64,000 nucleotides of DNA from positions 496,001-560,000 of the forward strand of contig JAXHMN010000008.1 of NCBI GenBank assembly GCA_034521465.1, in the 5' to 3' direction. This document shows positions 56,615 to 64,000 of the stretch, in pieces. Below the pieces are notes generated by a model. The model saw only the letters and a list, made by a program, of their open reading frames with translations, ran no database searches and was not told where the DNA came from. The stretch's first letter is position 1. Each line of letters begins with the position of its first letter. This stretch comes from SURF-28 sp034521465 (GTDB taxonomy: Bacteria > Bacteroidota > Ignavibacteria > Ignavibacteriales > Melioribacteraceae). Both the position numbers and the translations under genes were made by a program.

Positions 56615-57550
56615 TTAATTAATTTTTTTACCTTCTGAATCGTATTTGAAAAACCCTTCACCGGTTTTTCTACCAAGTTTTCTTTCTCTCACTAACTTTC
56701 GTAGAATTGGACAAGGTCTGTATCTCGGTTCGCCAAGTGTTCCCCACAACTGTTCCATCCACATTAAAACTTCATCCAAACCCATGCTGTCAGCCATTTC
56801 AAGCGGACCGACTTTAAAATCGTAACCAAGTCTCATTGCTGTATCAATATCGTTTGCCGAAGCAACACCTTCTAGTAAGATATGCATTGCTTCGTTAAGT
56901 AAAGGAACTATTGCGCGTGTTGTGACAAATCCGGGATATTCATAAACCTCAACCGGCGTTTTTCCAATTTTAGCCGCAAAGTTTTTAATTATCGCTACAG
57001 TTTTTTCGGAAGTCTCAAGTGCCTTGACAACTTCTACTACCGGTACTTTTGGAACAGGATTTAGGAAGTGCATACCGATAATTTTATCTTTTCGATTTGT
57101 GACTTCCGCAATTTTGGTTAGACTCAACGTTGATGTGTTGGAAACGAGAATTGTTTCCTCATCGGCTAATTCATCCATCTTACTGAATAGCAATCTTTTC
57201 AGTTGGAAATTCTCATCAACCGCTTCAATGATCAAATCACAATCTGTGATTTCATTAATATCAACGCTCCACTTAATTCTACCGAGGATTGATTTCATTT
57301 CACTTTCGGTCATTGCCCAACGTGAAATTTCGTTCTTCATTGTGTTTTTAATTGTATCTTGAGCTCGCTTCAATTGCGTTTCATCCTTTTCAACAATTAA
57401 AACATCAATTCCAGCAGCAGAAACCGTCTGTGCAATACCTTGCCCCATTAATCCGGCACCAATTATCGCAACATATTCGATGCGGTCTTCTTCCTCAACT
57501 TTCTGAACATCACCTAATAGATCTTCTAATTTTAATTTTTCATCAGCCAT
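56615..57550 (-). CDS. 3-hydroxyacyl-CoA (3-hydroxybutyryl-CoA) dehydrogenase
   Basis: This 311-residue protein has a charged 28-residue extension, then VAIIGAGLMGQGIAQTVSAAG (NAD binding), SNTSTLSLTKIAEVTNRKDKIIGMHFLNPVPKVPVVEVV, with the catalytic Ser and His, and GFVTTRAIVPLLNEA. The C-terminal domain ends GRKTGEGFFKYD. It oxidises 3-hydroxyacyl-CoA in fatty acid or butyrate metabolism. It is paired with ackA, which is compatible with fermentative energy metabolism. Confidence 0.92.
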   Translation of the reverse strand: MADEKLKLEDLLGDVQKVEEEDRIEYVAIIGAGLMGQGIAQTVSAAGIDVLIVEKDETQLKRAQDTIKNTMKNEISRWAMTESEMKSILGRIKWSVDINEITDCDLIIEAVDENFQLKRLLFSKMDELADEETILVSNTSTLSLTKIAEVTNRKDKIIGMHFLNPVPKVPVVEVVKALETSEKTVAIIKNFAAKIGKTPVEVYEYPGFVTTRAIVPLLNEAMHILLEGVASANDIDTAMRLGYDFKVGPLEMADSMGLDEVLMWMEQLWGTLGEPRYRPCPILRKLVRERKLGRKTGEGFFKYDSEGKKIN

Positions 57551-57655
57551 TTATTTTTCCTCTATAAAAAGACAATAAGTTTGCTCTAAATCAGACTGAA
57601 AAAGTGCAAAATCTATGCCACGTAATTGTTTATATAGAAAGACTTTAAGCGGTTA

Positions 57656-58477
57656 TTAATAATCTTTTTTACTAAAAATAATAATACTTAATGCCAGAGT
57701 GAGAATGAGAAATATTGCGGATGTAAAAATTGGTTGGTAATCATATAAACTGCCGCCAACTGCAAGGTCACTTGTAATCGATCCTAACTCGGAAGTTTTG
57801 GGAACAATGTAGTAAAGAATATCCAAAATAATTTCGAGCACTTTATTATCGCTCAAAAGTAGAATTTGTTCTCTCATATTCAAGATAGGTGAAAGAATAA
57901 AGAAGATTAAGTATGTAAGCATCATTGCGAGAATTGAACTTTGAGAAAGTATTCCGATAAGAATAATTAAGCCGTACAATACTGCAAATGCAAAAGTGAT
58001 GGTGAAAATTGTTATAAGAAAAGAAGGGTCCCACACACCAAATTTCAAACCGATCAACAGCCAAATACCGAGAACGAGATAAGCGATATTCGTAAAGACA
58101 ACAAATGTACCACCCAAAAACTTTCCGTGAATAATTTGAGCTCTTGAGATCGGTTTGGAAAGCAGAACATCTATACTTCCCTTCTCCAACATATTTGGGA
58201 TAAATGAAGATGCAGAAAATATTGAAAGAAATAAACCACCGCCAAATAACGGAACAACAATAAATAATTTGATGCCGCCAACAACTTCCTCCATTACACC
58301 GCGGTTTTGTCCGGTTTCAACTTGAATGGATCCTGATAAATCTTCCAAACCAATTGATGCGAACGCAACTGCAAACAAAATTAATATTAATGAAGAAATT
58401 CCGGCAAACATGATAAATATTTTGCGGGCAAATGCTTCTCTTATTGTCTGTTTGGTTATTTCAAAAACGTTATTCAT
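57656..58477 (-). CDS. ABC-2 type transporter permease
   Basis: This 273-residue protein has six membrane helices. The N-terminal ITKQTIREAFARKIFIMF and MLEKGSIDVLLSKPISRAQIIHGKFLGG (conserved ABC-2 loop) are of NosY/ABC-2 permease type. Its start overlaps the ATPase gene upstream by 8 bp, and together they form an exporter. The substrate is not evident. Confidence 0.9.
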   Translation of the reverse strand: MNNVFEITKQTIREAFARKIFIMFAGISSLILILFAVAFASIGLEDLSGSIQVETGQNRGVMEEVVGGIKLFIVVPLFGGGLFLSIFSASSFIPNMLEKGSIDVLLSKPISRAQIIHGKFLGGTFVVFTNIAYLVLGIWLLIGLKFGVWDPSFLITIFTITFAFAVLYGLIILIGILSQSSILAMMLTYLIFFILSPILNMREQILLLSDNKVLEIILDILYYIVPKTSELGSITSDLAVGGSLYDYQPIFTSAIFLILTLALSIIIFSKKDY

Positions 58478-59411
58478 TTTTTGCTTTATCTGATTCGTTG
58501 ATTAGTGAAATAAACATATCTTCCAAACTCATCTTAACATGAACTATACTTTTTATCATTAGCCCGGTTGCACGAAGTTTATCGATGCAAATATTAAGTT
58601 CTTCTTCGTTATTGACTTTCAATTCAAATCCGTGAGAGGTTATTTTGTCAACCGAGAATTCCGGAAGAACTTCTTTTATTATATCTTCGGTGATCTCAGT
58701 CGCAAGTGAAATTGAGTAGGTTTCTTTATCTGTTGTAAGATCTTCTACCGTACCTTCGCGGATTAGTTCGCCTTTATTTAGAATCGCAACTCTGTCGCTT
58801 ATTAATTCAACCTCGGAAAGAAGATGGGAGTTTATGAAAATTGTCTTGCCTTCATTTTTTAATCGAACTAAAATATCACGGATTTCTTTTCTGCCAATCG
58901 GGTCAACACCGTCAGTCGGTTCATCCAGAAATAGCAAAGTTGGATCATTGATCAATGCTTGAGCTAAGCCCAATCTCTGCATCATTCCTTTTGAATATTT
59001 TTTAACTTTAGTTTTTCGCCACTTGTCCATCTTAACTAAAGCGAGCAATTCGCCGGTTCTTTGATCAATTTTTTGTTTTGAAACTCCGGATAATCTTCCG
59101 ACGTACCGCAGCACATCTTCGCCATTTAAGTAAGGCGGGAATTTATGATTTTCCGGAAGATAACCGATTTGTTTTCTCACTTCGTGGTTGGAAATATTTT
59201 TACCCAATACTTTAGCGCTGCCGAGAGTTTGAAAGACAATACCGAGTAGAATTTTCACTAAAGTAGTTTTACCGGCGCCGTTTGGACCTAATAAACCAAA
59301 AACAGTACCTTCACTCACCTTAAGATCGAAATCTTTTAGCGCCGTTACTCTTCTCTTTTTGTAAGGTGATTCGTATATTTTTGTGAGATTTGAAACTTCA
59401 ACAGTATTCAT
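58470..59411 (-). CDS. ABC transporter ATPase, exporter type
   Basis: This 313-residue protein has GLLGPNGAGKTTLVKILLG (Walker A), YLPENHKFPPYLNG, YSKGMMQRLGLAQALI (signature variant SKGMMQ), LLFLDEPTDGVDP (Walker B) and a C-terminal accessory domain of about 80 residues. It drives the ABC-2 permease encoded downstream. It is divergent from recQ. Confidence 0.93.
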   Translation of the reverse strand: MNTVEVSNLTKIYESPYKKRRVTALKDFDLKVSEGTVFGLLGPNGAGKTTLVKILLGIVFQTLGSAKVLGKNISNHEVRKQIGYLPENHKFPPYLNGEDVLRYVGRLSGVSKQKIDQRTGELLALVKMDKWRKTKVKKYSKGMMQRLGLAQALINDPTLLFLDEPTDGVDPIGRKEIRDILVRLKNEGKTIFINSHLLSEVELISDRVAILNKGELIREGTVEDLTTDKETYSISLATEITEDIIKEVLPEFSVDKITSHGFELKVNNEEELNICIDKLRATGLMIKSIVHVKMSLEDMFISLINESDKAKNE

Positions 59412-59480
59412 TTAGTTCGATATTGTTATTTTAACTTTTCGAATAATAGTCTTTCTTTCAGTAAGTACCAAATTTAGTTA

Positions 59481-62072
59481 ATGATGACAATTCATCAAAC
59501 TCTAAAAAAGTATTTTGGTTACGATTTGTTCCGTGCCGGTCAGGAAGAAATCGTTTCAAACATTCTTGACGGCGAGAACGTACTCGCCATTCTTCCCACC
59601 GGTGCGGGTAAATCAATTTGCTATCAAGTGCCTGCTCTGCATTCCGACAGATTTTCAATTGTAATATCACCACTGATCGCATTAATGAAGGATCAGGTTG
59701 ATGCACTTAACAAAATTGAAAGAACTTCCGCGTTTATTAACAGTTCTTTAGACTACCGAGAGGGTGAAAAAGTTTTAAATGATGTCGCAAACAGCAAAAT
59801 TAAATTACTTTATGTCTCACCGGAGAAACTTGATAATCAGTTTTTTGCAGAGAGGTTGAAAAATCTTAAGCCAAAGTTTTTGTTTATTGACGAAGCGCAT
59901 TGCATAAGCGAGTGGGGTCATAATTTTAGACCGAGTTACAGAAAGATAAAAGACCTGATCGATTTTATCGATTTTGAAAATGTAGCTGCATTTACTGCTA
60001 CCGCAACTCCCGAAGTGCGAAAAGATATTGTCGGCCAACTAAATTTGAAAGAACCCAAAGTTTTCGTAAAAGGTTTTGAACGCGATAACTTATCGTTAAA
60101 TGTCATTAAGACAACAAAGAAAAAAGATTTCTTACTAAAGGCACTGACAAAAAAATCTGTTCCCTCCATAATTTATTGTGCAACGAGAAAACAAACCGAA
60201 AGTGTTTCATCATTTTTGCAATCGAGAGGAATTAATGCTCAACATTATCATGCCGGTGTATCAAATGAAGTTCGACGCTTAATTCAAGATGATTTTATAG
60301 AAGACCGGATTGATGTTATTGCAGCAACCAACGCATTCGGAATGGGGATAGATAAAAAAGATATCCGAACTATTATTCATTATAACATTCCGGCGAGTAT
60401 CGAAAATTATTATCAAGAAATAGGTAGAGCCGGGCGCGACGGTGAACCGTCAAATATTTATTTGCTATTCAGCGACAAAGACAAACATGTTCACCAATAT
60501 TTAATCAATTCATCTTATCCGTCTCGAGAACAAATTGAAACAGTTTACTCATTAATCTGCGATCACGGAAAAATTGCCGCCGGAAGTAAATCTGATAAAC
60601 CAATTGAGATTGATAAACTTCTGCAGCAGCAATTATTAATCAATGAGATTAACGGATCTATATTAAATTCTGCGCTTGGCATCTTAGAAAATTCAGGTTA
60701 CATAAAACTGAACAACAATTTTGCAAAAGGTTATTCGGTTAAATTTTCTTTAACTCCACAACAACTCAGAAAATATACAAAATCAATAAGCGATGAACTT
60801 AGTATTGATATACTTCTCTTTTTGTTAAGAGAATTCGGCAGCAGCATATTTGAAAAGAAAACAAGAATAAATATTGATAATCTTTCCCAAAAACTAGGCG
60901 AAGATAAATACGAATGTATAGATCGATTAGAGTTTGCAGATGGACAAGGAATAATTGAATTCGAAAAACCATCGAGTTTTAACTCTTTGGAAATTTCATC
61001 ACCGCGGGTAAAAAAAGACCGGCTTAATTTAAATGTCGACACATTAATAAAACGGAAAGATTTGGCATTAAACCGGTTGGACGAAATGGTAAATCTTGTT
61101 TTTTCTAAAGAGTGCCGATTCAAAGTCATTTTAAAATATTTTGGCGAAGAGGTAACTGCTTATACTTGCGGCAGATGTGATATTTGCAGCAGCACCCAAG
61201 ACACGTTTTCAATTGAAGAATTTATCGAAGAAAAAATTTTAGATACATTACGAGAATCGGTTGAGCCGCTTTCAATTTTGGAAATAAAAAATATTTTATT
61301 AGGCAGTGAAGCTACCTCAGAATTTATGCACCTTTCTACTTTCGGAAGTGCAACTCATTTTGGGACTGTCGATATTGAAAAATCAATTAGCAGTTTAATA
61401 CAGTTTGCTCAAATTGAAAAACTTTCAAACGGTAAATTCGATTTAAGGCAATTAAAATTAGACTTGGATTCGAACTCATCAAAACCTTCCGATAATTACG
61501 AACCTTACTTAAAACTTTATAACTCACTGCGTCAAATAAGAAAAGATGTTTCGGAAAAATTTGGGCAATCTGTAAATCTGATTTGTCCGGATGAAGTACT
61601 GAAAGAGATAACCGATAAAAGACCTTTAACTACAAACGGTTTGATGTCGATAAAAGGTTTCACAACACGAATGTTCAATAAAGTGGGTGAAGATTTCTTA
61701 AACGTAATTCGAGACATCAACGAAGCAGAGGATCAAAACAAAACTCTGAACGATAAAAAGATGCCGGATACAACGAGACAAATTTTTGATTTAGTAAAAA
61801 AAAGATACTCTTTGAAGGACATTGCATCGTTCACAAAATTACCCGAAGCTGTCGTCTCAATGCAGATTGAATCCTTTGATCTCACTCTTCCCGATTTAAT
61901 AATCGATTCACTGATCGATCATAAAAAAGCTAGTAAGATTTTAGATACAATTCAAAGCGGAATTACAAATATCAAAGAGATTAAATCAAGTCTAGGCAGT
62001 GATATAAGCTACGGTGAGATCAGAGTGATTTTGGCGAAGGAGAAGGTTAGTTCCTCTTCGAAGCCATTTTAA
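59481..62072 (+). CDS. recQ: RecQ-family ATP-dependent DNA helicase
   Basis: This 863-residue helicase has FGYDLFRAGQEEIVSNIL (Q/0 motif), LPTGAGKSICYQVPAL (Walker A), FIDEAHCISEWGHNFRPSY (DEAH), FTATATPEVR and NAFGMGIDKKDIRTIIHYNIPASIENYYQEIGRAGRDG. The zinc site is CRFKVILKYF...CGRCDIC. A winged-helix/HRDC-like region (DEVLKEITDKRPLTTNGLMSIKGFTTRMF) and a further C-terminal helix-turn-helix-like module (KKRYSLKDIASFTKLPEAVVS) make it longer than E. coli RecQ (about 610). It unwinds DNA in repair and recombination. It is intact, without frame breaks. Confidence 0.95.
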   Translation: MMTIHQTLKKYFGYDLFRAGQEEIVSNILDGENVLAILPTGAGKSICYQVPALHSDRFSIVISPLIALMKDQVDALNKIERTSAFINSSLDYREGEKVLNDVANSKIKLLYVSPEKLDNQFFAERLKNLKPKFLFIDEAHCISEWGHNFRPSYRKIKDLIDFIDFENVAAFTATATPEVRKDIVGQLNLKEPKVFVKGFERDNLSLNVIKTTKKKDFLLKALTKKSVPSIIYCATRKQTESVSSFLQSRGINAQHYHAGVSNEVRRLIQDDFIEDRIDVIAATNAFGMGIDKKDIRTIIHYNIPASIENYYQEIGRAGRDGEPSNIYLLFSDKDKHVHQYLINSSYPSREQIETVYSLICDHGKIAAGSKSDKPIEIDKLLQQQLLINEINGSILNSALGILENSGYIKLNNNFAKGYSVKFSLTPQQLRKYTKSISDELSIDILLFLLREFGSSIFEKKTRINIDNLSQKLGEDKYECIDRLEFADGQGIIEFEKPSSFNSLEISSPRVKKDRLNLNVDTLIKRKDLALNRLDEMVNLVFSKECRFKVILKYFGEEVTAYTCGRCDICSSTQDTFSIEEFIEEKILDTLRESVEPLSILEIKNILLGSEATSEFMHLSTFGSATHFGTVDIEKSISSLIQFAQIEKLSNGKFDLRQLKLDLDSNSSKPSDNYEPYLKLYNSLRQIRKDVSEKFGQSVNLICPDEVLKEITDKRPLTTNGLMSIKGFTTRMFNKVGEDFLNVIRDINEAEDQNKTLNDKKMPDTTRQIFDLVKKRYSLKDIASFTKLPEAVVSMQIESFDLTLPDLIIDSLIDHKKASKILDTIQSGITNIKEIKSSLGSDISYGEIRVILAKEKVSSSSKPF

Positions 62073-62391
62073 GCGAATCCAAATATGCCTTTGCTTCAAT
62101 AAAAAAATTATCCCAATATTCGGCTTTTATTTCTGTGTTGCGGATTGTGCTTTCGTAGAGTTCGGGAGTTACGTTATACTTTTCGAAGATTTCTTTTTTG
62201 GCGGTTTGAAGTGAATCCGGAAAATTTGCATACTTATTTTGAGCAACGGTAATATCTACAAAAATTCTAACCAATTTTGACCGTTCAATCTGCGGTTCAT
62301 CCTTACAACCAACAAAGAGAACGGTCAAAATCAGAAATAAAAATAAGTTGTTATTCTTTCTTACTAGCTTCAAACAAAATTCTCTTTTCAC
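62047..62391 (-). CDS. DUF4296-type lipoprotein
   Basis: This protein of up to 114 residues has a lipoprotein signal (LFLFLILTVLFVGCKDE) and a helical body with LVRIFVDITVAQNKYANFPD and IFEKYNVTPELYESTIR, the pattern of DUF4296 proteins of Bacteroidota. The frame opens at GTG 62391, inside the 3' end of the rhomboid gene (41-bp overlap); a TTG seven codons later is an alternative start. It converges with recQ with a 26-bp overlap. The function is unknown. Confidence 0.75.
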   Translation of the reverse strand: MKREFCLKLVRKNNNLFLFLILTVLFVGCKDEPQIERSKLVRIFVDITVAQNKYANFPDSLQTAKKEIFEKYNVTPELYESTIRNTEIKAEYWDNFFIEAKAYLDSLKMASKRN

Positions 62392-63291
62392 GTTCGGTTA
62401 AATTTTGATAGCCGCTTTTACTTATTTTATCGAGTATCTCGTCAATCTCTTCTTGGTTTACTTCTTGAGATTGATCGGAAGAATTAATCTCATAAAATTC
62501 GGCATCTTCAACAGTGTGTTGCTTTGCTCGTTCGTTTCGGTCTCCTAAATTGACTCTCGGTCTGAGCCTAGGAGTAATAAAAATATCTTTAACTTTTCTA
62601 AACATTCCTTCAATATTGATGTTGTTTCTTTTATCATACATCACAAAAAGAAATCCGAAGAATGCTCCGCCAAGATGAGCAAGATGAGCGACGTAATTTG
62701 CGCTTCCGACGGACATAAACTCTATCACAATATAAAATGCAATTAAATACTTCGCCTTAATCGGCATTGGCGGAAATAAGAGAAAAATATACCTGTCCGG
62801 GAAATAGAGTGCAAAAGCAATCAGCACCCCGTACACAGCGCCGGAAGCTCCTATAGTTGGAGCGCTTATGCTGTCAAAAATTGGTGAAGCAAAAATATGC
62901 AGTAAACCCGCACCAACTCCGCACATCAAGTAGTAAAATAAAAACTTCTGCGAGCCGAACATATTTTCAAGTTCAACACCAAAAATCCAGAGTGCAAACA
63001 TATTGAAAAAGAGGTGCATGAATCCGCCATGCAGAAATTGATAAGAGAACAACTGCCAAATTTGGAAATTATAAGCTTGTCCGGCAGCATCAGTACCACT
63101 TAACGGGTTCAATGCAAAATATCTATTAATCACATACCAGCCCGGCATACCGCCGAAACTGATATTGTCGAGAATAATCTGTACAAAAAAGACAGCAATA
63201 TTAATAATTAAGAGGTTTTTAATAACCGGCGGAAAGAAAGAAAATCCACCAAAGCCACGTGGTTAAAGTAATCTCTGTCCTGATAAGCCAT
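62351..63291 (-). CDS. Rhomboid-family intramembrane protease, one frameshift
   Basis: ATG 63291 gives MAYQDRDYFN. One missing base near 63258 then restores PRGFGGFSFFPPVIKNLL and the first membrane helix. The body has FSYQFLHGGFMHLFFNMFALWIFG, GASGAVYGVLIAF with the catalytic Ser, and VAHLAHLGGAFFGFLF with the catalytic His, so the protease dyad is intact. A charged C-terminal cytoplasmic tail of about 90 residues ends ILFEASKKE. About 313 residues in total. It cleaves membrane proteins within the bilayer. Confidence 0.92.
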
Positions 63292-63340
63292 TAATCAATA
63301 CCTTTTGATGAATACAAATTTAAAGATAGTCGAATTTGTT

Positions 63341-63380
63341 AAAAATAAAAAGAAGCAATCTGACATCTTAGACTGCTTCT
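63341..63380 (-). terminator. Rho-independent terminator between pgk and the rhomboid gene
   Basis: On the minus strand GAAGCAGTCTAAGA/TCAGATTGCTTC folds into a stem and is followed by TTTTTATTTTT. It would stop transcription arriving from pgk. Confidence 0.75.
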
Positions 63381-63438
63381 TCTAGTAAAAAGTTCTCCTA
63401 TTGTCATCCGGGTTATACAGCTTTGGGAACCAATATAT

Positions 63439-63571
63439 TGCCCCGACTTTCAAGTCGGGATAAAACTATTCCAAAAAGAGTCCGGGCTTCAGCCCCATGC
63501 TCTACTTTTAATGGGGCTAAAGCCCAAACTCAGCGTTTGCTTCCCAGTTCCCGCCATAAATGGCGGGGCAA
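63439..63571. repeat. Cluster of three palindromes bounded by an 8-bp inverted repeat
   Basis: CCCGACTT-TC-AAGTCGGG (63442-63459), GGGCTTCAGCCCCAT paired with ATGGGGCTAAAGCCC (63484-63498 and 63511-63525) and CCCGCCAT-AA-ATGGCGGG (63550-63567) stand in a row between pgk and its terminator. TTGCCCCG at 63439 and CGGGGCAA at 63564 enclose the set. No coding sequence is present. Confidence 0.75.
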
Positions 63572-63578
63572 TTTAATT

Positions 63579-64000
63579 CTAAGCATCACTCAAAGCAGCC
63601 ACACCCGGTAATTCTTTGCCTTCCAAAAATTCTAGCGAGGCGCCGCCGCCGGTGGAAACGTGTGAGACTTTATCGCTCAATCCGACTTTTTTAATTGCAG
63701 ATGCGGAATCGCCGCCACCAATAACTGTCACCGCTCCATTCTCGGTTGCTTCTGCTAAGGATTTTGCAATTGCGTTTGTTCCCTTTGCAAAATTCTCAAA
63801 TTCGAAGACACCCATCGGTCCATTCCAAACAACAGTCTTGCTATCTTTAATAACATTAGTGAAAAGTTCAATTGTCTTCTCACCAATGTCGAGACCCATT
63901 TTGTCAGCCGGAATATTACCATATTCTACAGTCTCAGCAGGAGAATCATTTTTGAATTCCGGGGCAACAACTGTATCAAGAGGTAAAAGTAATTTTGCAT
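63579..64000 (-). CDS. pgk: Phosphoglycerate kinase, C-terminal part (gene continues beyond window)
   Basis: The visible 140 residues are the C-terminal nucleotide-binding half of phosphoglycerate kinase: MGLDIGEKTIELF, VVWNGPMGVFEFENFAKGT, VIGGGDSASAIKKVG and HVSTGGGASLEFLEGKELPG near the C-terminus. The frame is open to base 64000, so the N-terminal two thirds lie outside. It makes ATP in glycolysis. Confidence 0.97.
   Translation of the reverse strand, partial: AKLLLPLDTVVAPEFKNDSPAETVEYGNIPADKMGLDIGEKTIELFTNVIKDSKTVVWNGPMGVFEFENFAKGTNAIAKSLAEATENGAVTVIGGGDSASAIKKVGLSDKVSHVSTGGGASLEFLEGKELPGVAALSDA

Noticed and set aside
59458..59706. Minus-strand frame at the start of recQ
   Set aside because: It lies opposite the helicase ATP-binding domain, which is clearly the coding strand.

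Overview
The window is A+T-rich chromosomal DNA (roughly two thirds A+T by eye) from a Gram-negative bacterium. The gene content points to the Bacteroidota/Chlorobiota/Ignavibacteriota group. My best guess is an Ignavibacteria-type organism: TonB-type proteins with Bacteroidota-like architecture, DUF4296- and DUF4834-like small proteins, a Caldithrix-like M49 peptidase with HEXXH, an nhaD gene inside a nuo cluster, and a multiheme cytochrome with a beta-barrel partner. There is no rRNA, CRISPR array, prophage or transposase. Two tRNA genes are present (Val-TAC and Gly-CCC).

Layout. 1-5 kb: DUF6600 protein, M49 lipoprotein, thioredoxin-like protein and a double TonB-domain protein. 5.2-7.8 kb: a five-heme cytochrome followed by a heme-tagged outer-membrane barrel whose reading frame is shattered. 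7.9-11.8 kb: a 27-residue SEC-C micro-ORF, a DUF5995/helical-repeat/cyclic-nucleotide-binding fusion, the tRNAs and an M50B-like membrane protease. 11.8-17.8 kb (minus): UMF1 transporter, nusB, leucine-type amino acid dehydrogenase, YdcF-like protein, a four-helix membrane protein, an orphan ABC ATPase and tonB. 17.9-28.7 kb (minus): asnS, nuoJKLM, nhaD, a small ORF, nuoN, nnr and vanZ. 28.9-34.2 kb (minus): an apparent operon pgeF, folB, folK, deoxynucleoside kinase, small membrane protein, family 9 glycosyltransferase and Ppx/GppA phosphatase. 34.4-38.7 kb: AlaX-like editing protein, UDP-glucuronate decarboxylase and PEP carboxylase. 38.8-46.6 kb (minus): RND pump with adaptor, lipoprotein, phosphoglucose isomerase and a bleomycin-hydrolase-type peptidase. 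46.8-53.8 kb: DUF3179 protein, EamA transporter, outer-membrane protein, NUDIX hydrolase, msrB, SPOR protein and an FAD oxidoreductase. 53.9-64 kb: SDR, MarC, acetate kinase, 3-hydroxyacyl-CoA dehydrogenase, an ABC exporter pair, RecQ, DUF4296 lipoprotein, rhomboid protease and the C-terminal part of phosphoglycerate kinase.

A striking property of the whole window is the number of single-base frame breaks in conserved genes: about 18 genes, including ackA, ppc, nhaD, the leucine dehydrogenase, the RND pump and a rhomboid protease. In nearly every case adding or removing one base, often in a short homopolymer, restores a full-length, motif-complete protein. I therefore annotate full gene spans and treat most breaks as probable sequencing or assembly errors. 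Two cases stand out. One is an exact 8-bp tandem duplication that breaks the DUF6600 signal peptide region. The other is the cytochrome-barrel gene at 6.6-7.8 kb, where indels become very dense downstream of 7.14 kb.

The most interesting biology is (i) the five-heme cytochrome with a CX3CH site next to a beta-barrel carrying its own CXXCH, a possible outer-membrane electron conduit; (ii) the Na+/H+ antiporter gene embedded between nuoM and nuoN; (iii) the DUF5995-helical repeat-cNMP fusion; (iv) the SEC-C micro-ORF; and (v) several palindromic intergenic repeats, one nested inside another.
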